Positions 16,843 to 24,335 of a DNA stretch of 35,820 nucleotides are shown here, one piece after another. A model generated the notes under the pieces. That model did not search any database, was not told where the DNA came from, and was given only the letters and a program-made list of their open reading frames with translations. The stretch covers positions 1-35,820 of the forward strand of contig NZ_JTAM01000084.1 in NCBI RefSeq assembly GCF_000812565.1, written 5' to 3'. The position numbers and the translations under genes were made by a program. Positions within the stretch are counted from its first letter, which is position 1; every line of letters begins with the position of its first letter. Source of the stretch: Flammeovirga sp. OC4 (lineage in GTDB: Bacteria; Bacteroidota; Bacteroidia; Cytophagales; Flammeovirgaceae).

Positions 16843-17186
16843 TCCAATAGAATAAAATGAATTTTCTAAGCCTTCATATATAGATAAAGGCAAAGGTTGA
16901 AAACTTCATCATTTATGACCTCTTTTACCAAGCCTTCAAAATAGTATTAATTTTTTAGAGAATTCATAGTAATACATTTTGTTTTCATTTGCATCATCAT
17001 TAACTTTCTAATAGACGAAAATAGTTCAGAAGCTAAAAGGAGTTTGACAAGAAAATGTTCTTAGTTTGTAAATCAAAAAAAAAAGCATTTCAAGCTAAAA
17101 ACCCTTACTTTTTTAACTCATCGTCAGACCAAAAACACTGATTTTAAGATCATTATTTGCTATAAAATTATAATAAATCCAAAACT
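16843..17186 (+). other. Leader of the 270-aa exported protein gene
   Basis: About 340 bp of AT-rich DNA with no ORF that I can support. A poly-A tract near 17076 and a purine-poor stretch precede the start codon. I cannot assign a promoter. Confidence 0.35.
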
Positions 17187-17999
17187 ATGAGAAAAACATT
17201 TCTATCTGCAATTATCACTTTTTTTGTTACAGCATTGACAATTTCTTCCACTTTTGCTCAGACGGAAAATGAGATGAAAGAAATCATTACTAAGATGGTC
17301 GAAAAAAATAAAAAAGGGTATAATAAAGAAAATGTAGAACAATTGATGCAATTCCTACACCCTAGCCTTACCATCAAAGTAACAAGAACATCTGTTGATG
17401 GTAAAAGACGTCATTTTTCCATGGGCAAAGAAGATTATAAAAATGCTCTGCATAATCAAATAGAGCAAAATGTACATAGAGAATCAGACTTAGATATTTT
17501 TTCTACCAAAGTACAAGGTAATTTAGGTATATGTACCTTTGCTTTAAAATACAACCTCATCAACGACCAAAGTAGAAGAGTGCTATCAAAAGGTTCGGAA
17601 TTCATTACAGCTACATTTGTAGCTCAGAAAGGAAAATGGTCCATAATAGATTTTAATGTGACTGTATTAGAGGAGGAACAATTTCAAGGGAAATGTACTT
17701 GTGAAGTCTACTCTAACCCCAATACTGGTAGTATCATCACAAAAGTAACAGCACCTAAAGGAAACCGATTTGAAAGTGAAAACAATAGTCTTTATTCAAA
17801 AAATAAAGACGGAAAAACATATTTCACTGTAAAGGGTATTACTTTTATTTGGTATAATAAAAAAGAAGTATGGACAGTTGATTCTTCTTATAAAAGAATT
17901 GAAATGTTAGCTAAAGCTCAGAATAAGCAAGAAGCTATGAAGGCATTGATGATGTATATTTATAAAACAGAATGTTCGGAAATGAAGATGATATTCTAA
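17187..17999 (+). CDS. Exported protein with NTF2/SnoaL-like N-terminal half
   Basis: A 270-aa protein with a signal peptide (MRKTFLSAIITFFVTALTISSTFAQ). Residues about 28-160 follow the NTF2-like pattern: a starting helix (EMKEIITKMVEKNKKGYNKENVEQLMQFLHPSL), then strands ending in TATFVAQKGKWSIIDFNVTVL, which resembles the last two strands of DUF4440/SnoaL-type folds. The second half (EEEQFQGKCTCEVYSN onwards) is unrecognised. No catalytic residues are evident, so the role is unknown. The periplasmic location is inferred from the signal peptide. Confidence 0.7.
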   Translation: MRKTFLSAIITFFVTALTISSTFAQTENEMKEIITKMVEKNKKGYNKENVEQLMQFLHPSLTIKVTRTSVDGKRRHFSMGKEDYKNALHNQIEQNVHRESDLDIFSTKVQGNLGICTFALKYNLINDQSRRVLSKGSEFITATFVAQKGKWSIIDFNVTVLEEEQFQGKCTCEVYSNPNTGSIITKVTAPKGNRFESENNSLYSKNKDGKTYFTVKGITFIWYNKKEVWTVDSSYKRIEMLAKAQNKQEAMKALMMYIYKTECSEMKMIF

Positions 18000-18024
18000 T
18001 TTAAAAATTATACTTCACAACTTT

Positions 18025-18061
18025 AAGGAGTCATTCTTTATCAGATAAAGAATGACTCCTT
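18025..18061. terminator. Bidirectional intrinsic terminator
   Basis: A perfect 17-bp stem (18025-18041 with 18045-18061) with a CAG loop lies between the convergent 270-aa gene and the locus B operon. It would end transcription from both sides. Confidence 0.9.
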
Positions 18062-18070
18062 CTTAATTTA

Positions 18071-19399
18071 TCAGTATTTCAATTGAAAATCTTTCACTCT
18101 CAATTCACTTCCTACGCCACCTCTAAAATTGGCACCATCAAAACTGGAAGAATATACGACAATAATATGGGTGGGCTCTTGATCAGAAGAAGCAAATCCA
18201 TGTTCCGGCATTCTTTCATTGGAAGAAGAAGGCATCATAAAAGGTTCTAAACCATTATGATTTCCATATAGGAACGGCATGTTGATCGTTTCAAAAGAGT
18301 TCATGGTTTCATCTGATCTATACCAAGCTGTCGCCAATCGATAACGCTTTTCATCTTCACCACTTCCTTCTCTCACTTGCAATAAAACATAGACATCACA
18401 TTGGTCCATATTTCCATTGTAAGGTGCTGGTATGTATTGAATGTCTGTTTCAAAACTTTTAGGCTGATCTGTAAACGGGATACCGAAATCTGTTCTCACA
18501 TTAGTGAGTCCACTTCCTTGGATCTCACCCACAAAAAGAGAACCTGCCGCCACAACACCCAAAGCTGAAGTGGTTTTTAAAGTTGTGTATTCGTATTCCT
18601 CTTCTGAGGGGGAAGGGTACACAGTTCTTACTCCCGTTGGAATGATCAAATCCGCTGCTCCTACATCACCAGTTCTCCAAGGTGTCCCTTCAAAATCTTC
18701 ACCGGGAATGTAGAACTTTCTACTGTTATTGGATTCATCGGACTTACGACCTCCATAATACCAAGTCATAAAATCAGAGTACAGAATTTGATCGCCAATT
18801 CTCTCCGTATCACCATCTTCATACATCACATTGACGGTCCATTCAATCTCATCAAAAATAAAGACGACACCCTCAGAAAAATCACGAACATCATACGGAT
18901 AAGGAACTACCGGTACAGCTTCAGGAGCGTAGTCAAACGTTTTAATAGTTAGATTTTTAATATCTGCGTTGTCTTCAATCACCACATCAATTGTATGATT
19001 ACTTTGATTAATATCTGCGGAGATTTGCCCTTCGATTTCGAAATTATGGAATACAATATCAAAATCATCTTCAATGACAGAGACCGTCCATTCATATTCT
19101 TGGTAAGTGGAGACCACAAATTTCACGTCTTGTGTATAATCCGTAACCTCATAAGGATCTGGGATTATGGTCGCATCTTCTGTCAGTTCAATTCCTGTAA
19201 CATGCAATACTGACAGATCTGTTCCATAAGGCACTCTTATTTCTACACTTTGATCCTCTTCTGAAATAATGGCATTGCCACTTTGTTCTTCCAGTTGAAA
19301 AGATATGATTTTACCAAAAACATAGGGATATGGAATGTCATTTTTAATACAAGCCCCTAGACCTAAAGTAACCGTTAATAGTAATATAATTTTTTTCAT
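18071..19399 (-). CDS. PCMD-domain lipoprotein
   Basis: A 442-aa lipoprotein. The lipobox LGAC places the lipidated Cys at residue 17. Residues about 26-110 and 112-205 are two related Ig-like beta domains, each ending in a WTV strand (YEWTVSV, IEWTVNV) and each with a PYDV/PYEV-type turn. Residues about 215-442 match the PCMD (putative carbohydrate metabolism) pattern: RTGDVGAADL, a KTTSALGVVAAGSLFVGEIQG block and FGIPFTDQPKSFETDIQY. The family is widespread in Bacteroidota surface lipoproteins and its function is not established. It is the last gene of the locus B operon, 4 nt after the barrel gene, so the two proteins probably work together in the outer membrane. Confidence 0.85.
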   Translation of the reverse strand: MKKIILLLTVTLGLGACIKNDIPYPYVFGKIISFQLEEQSGNAIISEEDQSVEIRVPYGTDLSVLHVTGIELTEDATIIPDPYEVTDYTQDVKFVVSTYQEYEWTVSVIEDDFDIVFHNFEIEGQISADINQSNHTIDVVIEDNADIKNLTIKTFDYAPEAVPVVPYPYDVRDFSEGVVFIFDEIEWTVNVMYEDGDTERIGDQILYSDFMTWYYGGRKSDESNNSRKFYIPGEDFEGTPWRTGDVGAADLIIPTGVRTVYPSPSEEEYEYTTLKTTSALGVVAAGSLFVGEIQGSGLTNVRTDFGIPFTDQPKSFETDIQYIPAPYNGNMDQCDVYVLLQVREGSGEDEKRYRLATAWYRSDETMNSFETINMPFLYGNHNGLEPFMMPSSSNERMPEHGFASSDQEPTHIIVVYSSSFDGANFRGGVGSELRVKDFQLKY

Positions 19400-19403
19400 G
19401 TGT

Positions 19404-20159
19404 TTAGATAAATAAAGTTAGACCAATGTTTAAAGAGAAAATATCCAAGTCGAAGTTGGCACTGCTCGTCGTTCTAGAACCCGTATTGACTTGATTTTCG
19501 ACCTGTTCAGTATTCTTGAAATTGAAGCCGATTACATCCATTTTTACTTCCAAGGCCAGGTTATTGTTGATGAAAGCCACCATGCCTGGAGAAATTCCGA
19601 TATTCAACTCATGCAAAGTAGAGTGAACCCCCACAATATCATGGGGACCGTTTTCCATATTCAGACTTTTAGATTGCCCATAACCATAAGATAAACTCAC
19701 TTCATTGAACAAGCCGAATCGGTTTCCCTTTCCCAAACTGATATAATTCCTCATAAAGAAAGTAGTGTACACCATGTGGGAAACGTCACTCATTCCTTCT
19801 ACCGATAGGTTAATATCGTCCCCAAGATCTAGTTGTAAATTATCAATATTCAATCCTTTTCTAGCATAGGTCACACGCCCACCTATAGCTAAATCATCCT
19901 TTACGAAATAGCCAAAAAATGGACTTATCCTTAAATTATAACCGCTTCCATCCCATTCATTCAAAACCAAAAATTGGTAATTATCATTGAAATGCTGAGA
20001 GTAATTAAAGGAGGCTCCGACCATCCATTGTCCTTTGGGTATGAAGGTTCTATTTGTGATACCTCGGTCATAAGCGGGTTCCTTTTCTTTCGTTTCAGCA
20101 TAAGAGATCAGTGTCAAAAACAACATTAATGACGATAGATAAATTGATTTAAGTTTCAT
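19404..20159 (-). CDS. Outer-membrane beta-barrel protein
   Basis: A 251-aa protein with a signal peptide (MKLKSIYLSSLMLFLTLISYA). The mature part alternates polar and hydrophobic residues in about eight strands (for example WMVGASFNYSQHF, LAIGGRVTYARKG, YTTFFMRNYISLG, LEVKMDVIGFNF) and ends in FSLNIGLTLFI, as small outer-membrane barrels do. There is no enzymatic signature. It lies 12 nt after the 192-aa gene and 4 nt before the PCMD lipoprotein gene in a tight operon, which suggests a barrel-lipoprotein pair. Confidence 0.85.
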   Translation of the reverse strand: MKLKSIYLSSLMLFLTLISYAETKEKEPAYDRGITNRTFIPKGQWMVGASFNYSQHFNDNYQFLVLNEWDGSGYNLRISPFFGYFVKDDLAIGGRVTYARKGLNIDNLQLDLGDDINLSVEGMSDVSHMVYTTFFMRNYISLGKGNRFGLFNEVSLSYGYGQSKSLNMENGPHDIVGVHSTLHELNIGISPGMVAFINNNLALEVKMDVIGFNFKNTEQVENQVNTGSRTTSSANFDLDIFSLNIGLTLFI

Positions 20160-20171
20160 GATTTTTGATTT

Positions 20172-20750
20172 TTAGATTGTAGCTTTTTCTTTAAAATATT
20201 TGATTTGTGCTTTGTGATAGGATTTCAATTTCTTCCATTCTTTTCCTTTAAGACAGTATTGATAATCCACTTTTTTTAATCGGTTAACGGCCTGCACCAG
20301 CGGAATTGGCGAGACTACTAATACCAGCGGTGCCACTGTAACCCCTACACATACAGCCCCAACTCCCAACACTTGAGAGAATCGGCCTCTTTTGTGTCTT
20401 TTTGTATGATAATATTGTTTGGTTTCTTCTTTTAATGGTTGAATTTTAGCGTATTCCTCCATAAAATCAACAGTCTTGTTGTAGGTCTCCACTGACTCAT
20501 AGCGAATCGATTCTATATCCTCTACATCGATGACATGAAGCTTTTTATCACGCATATACACAAAAGTAGACACATCACTAAACCGTTTTCCTCTTTTCCA
20601 TTCTTTTTTGGTAATGGAAACCACTTGTTCATCTTTTAAGTGAAGGTTGATATTGTCCATTTCAGTTGGAATAGATATAGCAGAAGCAATGGCTTGTATA
20701 ACGATGATTGACATAAGGGTAGCAATTAAATTTTTTGAAGAATTTTTCAA
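20172..20750 (-). CDS. Exported protein of unknown function, TTG start
   Basis: A 192-aa ORF whose start is probably TTG at 20750, immediately after the TAA of the 63-aa gene, implying translational coupling. That start gives a basic residue before the hydrophobic stretch (MKNSSKNLIATLMSIIVIQAIASA). An ATG at 20714 would leave a signal peptide without positive charges. The middle contains KRGKRFSDVSTFVYMRDKKLHVIDVEDIESI. A second hydrophobic segment (VLGVGAVCVGVTVAPLVLVVSPIPLV) spans about residues 124-150 and is flanked by basic stretches, so the protein may be membrane-anchored. I recognise no family. Confidence 0.7.
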   Translation of the reverse strand: MKNSSKNLIATLMSIIVIQAIASAISIPTEMDNINLHLKDEQVVSITKKEWKRGKRFSDVSTFVYMRDKKLHVIDVEDIESIRYESVETYNKTVDFMEEYAKIQPLKEETKQYYHTKRHKRGRFSQVLGVGAVCVGVTVAPLVLVVSPIPLVQAVNRLKKVDYQYCLKGKEWKKLKSYHKAQIKYFKEKATI

Positions 20751-20942
20751 TTAATCAACAGTGTCTTTGGCTTCGAAAAGTAATTCTATAAAAGACTTAT
20801 AATTTTTTTGATCTAATTTGTTTTCTAATGAGTGTTCCTCAATGGTCTCCTTAATAATTTGGAAGCCTGCCTTGGTTTGATCTTGTGTCATTAACACAAG
20901 ACTATAAAAAACAATAAAAACGACTAGTAGTATATTTTTCAT
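20751..20942 (-). CDS. 63-aa exported peptide with a TolC-copied signal sequence
   Basis: The first 26 residues (MKNILLVVFIVFYSLVLMTQ, then DQTKAG) match the start of the locus A TolC-fusion protein at 18 of 26 positions. The mature part is only about 43 residues, acidic and helical (IIKETIEEHSLENKLDQKNY, SFIELLFEAK), with no further similarity to TolC. The gene is first in the locus B operon, 16 nt after an operator. The DNA around the start is also similar between the loci. It may be a secreted peptide, or a leader whose translation drives the coupled 192-aa gene. The ATG at 20942 is firm because of the shared start context. Confidence 0.7.
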   Translation of the reverse strand: MKNILLVVFIVFYSLVLMTQDQTKAGFQIIKETIEEHSLENKLDQKNYKSFIELLFEAKDTVD

Positions 20943-20958
20943 GATTTAGATTGATTTA

Positions 20959-20976
20959 GTTTCCAAAACAGGAAAC
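20959..20976. promoter_or_regulatory. GTTTCC palindrome operator B1
   Basis: GTTTCC-AAAACA-GGAAAC, a perfect 6-bp inverted repeat with a 6-bp spacer. It lies 16 nt before the start codon of the 63-aa gene, the same place as operator A1 before the TolC-fusion gene. Probable binding site of the GbsR-like regulator (inferred). Confidence 0.75.
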
Positions 20977-21062
20977 AATTAGATAATAGGTTTCTACTTC
21001 ATGTATTTTAAATAACATGAATAGGTTAAGTTAAATGATAAAAAGGTTCGTTATTACTTCCA

Positions 21063-21146
21063 TTAACTTGTAATGGTTATCGATATCACCCAGGTAATTA
21101 TTAACTGAACGTATCGTTTTATTCGAAGTCTAATTTCATTTTTCAT
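21063..21146 (-). CDS. 27-aa membrane microprotein, locus B copy
   Basis: Twenty-seven codons beginning MKNEI, with KRY at residues 10-12, followed by a hydrophobic stretch (VQLIITWVISITI) that can span a membrane once, N-terminus basic. It is too short for standard gene calling. Evidence that it is real: the gene at 31085-31168 has exactly the same length, identical residues 1-5 and 10-12, the same topology and the same position relative to an operator and an exported-protein gene. An operator lies 17 nt upstream of its ATG. It could act as a small regulator or accessory subunit of an envelope complex, or as a leader peptide. The function is unknown. Confidence 0.6.
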   Translation of the reverse strand: MKNEIRLRIKRYVQLIITWVISITITS

Positions 21147-21163
21147 AAGGCAAATTTTAAATA

Positions 21164-21181
21164 GTTTCCCATTTAGGAAAC
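21164..21181. promoter_or_regulatory. GTTTCC palindrome operator B2
   Basis: GTTTCC-CATTTA-GGAAAC, perfect arms, 17 nt upstream of the locus B microprotein start codon. Confidence 0.75.
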
Positions 21182-21279
21182 CAATTGATTATGGCAATTT
21201 TTTATTATGATTTTCAGTAAAAAAAAATTTCAAAAATCTATCTTTTGGTTCGTCAATGTTATTCTAACTCTCAACTTAA

Positions 21280-21297
21280 GTTTCTGAAAATAGAAAC
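21280..21297. promoter_or_regulatory. GTTTCC palindrome operator B3 (variant)
   Basis: GTTTCT-GAAAAT-AGAAAC: symmetric arms with the inner C/G replaced by T/A on both sides, so the palindrome is preserved. Confidence 0.6.
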
Positions 21298-21403
21298 TAA
21301 TGATTTATACTTCAACCAAATACTAAATTCACTTTATTGCAAAGGTTCTAGATATAATATTTGATTTCGTTGTTGTAACTTGACAATACAAATATGATAC
21401 TTT

Positions 21404-21421
21404 GTTTCCTTAAAAGGAAAC
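21404..21421. promoter_or_regulatory. GTTTCC palindrome operator B4
   Basis: GTTTCC-TTAAAA-GGAAAC, perfect arms. The 26 bp to its left (from 21378, with the core CAAATATGATA) recur next to operators A3 and A5. It faces the 701-aa gene 556 bp downstream on the plus strand, with the repeat at 21502 in between. Confidence 0.75.
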
Positions 21422-21501
21422 TTAAATAAATTCATTAACAATAAAACTTCATTTTGATTCAAAAAGTGCTTTCTACCATTTTAGTTTAGTAGTACTTCCC
21501 T

Positions 21502-21750
21502 CGGTCTTGAAGGGAAAAGCGTGAAGAATTTCACGGAATGAGCCGTTAAGAATGATTTTGCTGTTTGAGCAAAGCGAGTCTAAAATCATATAGGCGAAAG
21601 GAATGGAATTTAGCTTTTGCATTCAAAGCCTTGAATTTTTTGCTTCTTTTTGTTTCAAGCCAAAAACGAAGAAGAAGGAAGCTTGAAAGTTGGACATGAA
21701 ATCCCGTAGAATGTTTGATTGTAAGTTTGCAGTAATATAGTTTATAATGT
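21502..21750 (+). repeat. Full-length dispersed structured repeat, copy 1
   Basis: Aligns along its entire length with 16589-16842. Both stem-loops are conserved: ATGATTTT/AAAATCAT (21552-21559 with 21582-21589) and CTTCTTTTTG/CAAAAACGAAG (21643-21652 with 21661-21671). The upstream flank CTACCATTTTAGTTTAGTAG also matches the deletion derivative at 6936-7103, so the true 5' end may lie near 21474. The terminus reads AATATAGTTTATAATGTA. Confidence 0.8.
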
Positions 21751-21976
21751 ACTTACTTTGCAAGAATTCGAAATCTTACATTTTGTAGTGAATAAATTAG
21801 TTTAAGCATGGAATTCAATAATTAATCGATACTATTTTCATAAATATTCTTAAAATATCATTATTTTTGCCATTATCTCTAACTAATTTACTGAAACACA
21901 CTTCTACTACCACCCATCTATAATTGTACTATTATTGATTGCGATACTAGAAATGTGTACTATTATTTAACATGTT

Positions 21977-24082
21977 ATGCGGCTACGATTTTTTAATTTA
22001 CTAAGTGTTCTACTTGTTTTAAACTTACATTCTTATTCTCAAAACCCTATGGGGATAAAAACGGATGTTAATGGATTACCGCTCAATGGGGTTATTATGG
22101 ACTTTAACTTTGCTCCAAAGAAAAAGTTAATCCTTCAAACAGAGATCCAAGATTTTGCAAAAGGGAAAATACGCCTAAAGGATGAAAGTGTTTTATCAGG
22201 ATATATCAAAAATATCAATGGTAATTTTCACTTTAAAAAGAATATTGACGATATAGAAGTCAATGTTATTAGTGGAAGACAAATCAATAGTGTAACCATA
22301 GGGCAAGACTCTACTAAAATTGTCTACAATGCTTATGTGAAAGGTAAAATGACGAAAAGGAAATATTCAATCCTTTCCAGTATGAATTATGGCAATTTTG
22401 CTTTTGGTGAACAGATCGTCAATAGATCAGGCAAAATCGAGGAATTATTTTTCTATAAAGAAAAGACGGATAATTATTGGTCTACCTATAATACTGCGGT
22501 GTTGGAAGATATTTTCATCAACGATTCTATTTACTCCGCTACCCACCTCACATTATTAAAACAAAAAAATCACAATTATACAAAGGGAATACTAACCTAC
22601 AACAGTGGTAAACAAGACACTGTCTTTTATTACATTAGTAACAAAAGTATAAAGTATAAAAAACTATTAACTACTGAGTTTGAAACAGAGTTAATACCTT
22701 ATAATTTTAAAGCTCTTGTGTCGGTTCAAGATTCTATTTTTACGGTGAAGTCCATTCTTGAAAAGGGAAAAGCTACTCAAAAGCCTTTAGTACTAGGCTA
22801 CAAATGTAAAGTAGATAACACCCACGAATATGCTCAAAGTATTGGTGTGACACGTCCTCAAAATTTTGTCTTCAACAAAAAGCATGGATTATGGGAATCA
22901 ATTGACAAATACCAAGAGGTGAATGAAAACACTATATTTAGCTATCACCAAAGGTCAACTTTTTGGGGGCGTATGATCAAAAATTTGACTACTCACCAAG
23001 TAGAAGACAGAGCTGTTACCAATACTGAACCTGATGTATACCATGGTCAGTTGAGTACTTTTGAGTTAAGGAATAATAGAAATCAATTTAATGCAGATAA
23101 GATCCACCGCTTTTTTAAGTTGAAAAATTATTATGATAGCTATACGAAAAATAAACCCTTTTACTTTACAAAAACATGGCACCCTACCTCCCAAAAAACA
23201 AGCTACAAAGGGTTAGTGACAGCTTTCAATAACCGTTATTTCACGATTACTTATTATCAGAATAATGAAAAAATTGCAGTCATAAATTACGGTTCTAATC
23301 TAGATCAGTTGTATACCAAAATAGGTACATCTTCTTTTTACTCCAACAAGCAACTCATAGCCCAGTACAAATATGATTTAAAAGGAAATGTAATGAGCTA
23401 TAATATATTCTATCCAGGATCGAGTAAAATATTCTACAGTTATCATATCGTAGAAATGATGATAGAACGTTACCATAAGAATTTCTACTACCCTACTTTT
23501 GATGCTCTTAATGATGCAAATGGAAACCCTATTGAATTTGAAAATCAACGATTCACAATCGCTGACCCATACACAAAAAATGAAACAGAAATTCAGTTTT
23601 CCTATGAAAAGCTTATCTTTTTGAGTAGAGTTGAAAACAATCAGAGAATATATTCTTATACGGATCAAATTCAAGAACTTGATTTTTCTCCTATTCAAAG
23701 AATTATTGACAAGTATATGATGGAGAACAGTTCATTACTTCAAGAAAGTATTGATAAGAATTGTAATGGACATTATTTTCTTTCGATGATCCTAAATGAA
23801 AAAGGAAAGTTTGATAAAATAGAAATCATCGGTTCTGTCAATAAAGACGTAGATCAGGTGGTAAAAAACTTAACTGAAATCATACAGAAAAAAGTAAAAC
23901 TCACGCCCTATATGATTCATGTTAATCCTGTAAAAGTTGAACTGATCATACCTCTCATTACTGAACTAAAAAATCAATATACGATTCACAATCATAGTGT
24001 TGCAAGACCAGATATGAACTATGTGTATGAGCAAAAAGCACCTGCCGAGATTTCTGAGTATATTGAGTTTGAAGAGCTATAA
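21977..24082 (+). CDS. Exported protein with TonB-C-like C-terminal domain
   Basis: A 701-aa protein with a signal peptide (MRLRFFNLLSVLLVLNLHSYS). Most of it is an unrecognised beta-rich, lysine- and tyrosine-rich region with toxin-immunity- or MORN-like repeats of the form KGxLxYNSGKQDTVFYY, suggesting beta-hairpin repeats. The last 110 residues (ESIDKNCNGHYFLSMILNEK, then GKFDKIEIIGSVNKDVDQVV, then KVELIIPLI) follow the TonB C-terminal fold pattern used in Bacteroidota energy-transducer relatives, but without a TM anchor. It lies downstream of operator B4 on the plus strand. The function is unknown. Confidence 0.75.
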   Translation: MRLRFFNLLSVLLVLNLHSYSQNPMGIKTDVNGLPLNGVIMDFNFAPKKKLILQTEIQDFAKGKIRLKDESVLSGYIKNINGNFHFKKNIDDIEVNVISGRQINSVTIGQDSTKIVYNAYVKGKMTKRKYSILSSMNYGNFAFGEQIVNRSGKIEELFFYKEKTDNYWSTYNTAVLEDIFINDSIYSATHLTLLKQKNHNYTKGILTYNSGKQDTVFYYISNKSIKYKKLLTTEFETELIPYNFKALVSVQDSIFTVKSILEKGKATQKPLVLGYKCKVDNTHEYAQSIGVTRPQNFVFNKKHGLWESIDKYQEVNENTIFSYHQRSTFWGRMIKNLTTHQVEDRAVTNTEPDVYHGQLSTFELRNNRNQFNADKIHRFFKLKNYYDSYTKNKPFYFTKTWHPTSQKTSYKGLVTAFNNRYFTITYYQNNEKIAVINYGSNLDQLYTKIGTSSFYSNKQLIAQYKYDLKGNVMSYNIFYPGSSKIFYSYHIVEMMIERYHKNFYYPTFDALNDANGNPIEFENQRFTIADPYTKNETEIQFSYEKLIFLSRVENNQRIYSYTDQIQELDFSPIQRIIDKYMMENSSLLQESIDKNCNGHYFLSMILNEKGKFDKIEIIGSVNKDVDQVVKNLTEIIQKKVKLTPYMIHVNPVKVELIIPLITELKNQYTIHNHSVARPDMNYVYEQKAPAEISEYIEFEEL

Positions 24083-24096
24083 AATAATAATAGAAA

Positions 24097-24123
24097 GAGG
24101 CACCTTAAAGATTAGGGTGCCTC
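24097..24123. terminator. Bidirectional intrinsic terminator
   Basis: GAGGCACC (24097-24104) pairs with GGTGCCTC (24116-24123). The minus-strand side is followed by TTTCTATTATT and the plus side by AATTGTTTT. It separates the convergent 701-aa gene and RND pump gene. Confidence 0.8.
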
Positions 24124-24335
24124 AATTGTTTTACATGATAACTAATTTTCACTCTTACTACCTTTTTTGGGTATAATTATCCTATTATCACAAAGTATGC
24201 TTTGAGTAATGGTATCTAAGTACAAATTCAAAATTATCTAGTACTAATTCTATTTATTATTTTGCGATTACTTCCTTTAAAAAACTTTCAATAGAACCAC
24301 TATTAATACCTTTTTTTGCGTTGTACTTATCTTGA

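Larger units (their letters stand above)
20943..21976. other. Locus B control region and leader of the 701-aa gene
   Basis: About 1 kb. It contains the operators at 20959, 21164, 21280 and 21404, the 27-aa microprotein gene at 21063-21146 and the full-length repeat at 21502-21750. A 7-bp inverted repeat TTCATGT/ACATGAA is at 20999-21022. The DNA from 21751 to 21976 holds nothing that I can assign beyond AT-rich leader sequence for the 701-aa gene. Confidence 0.6.
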
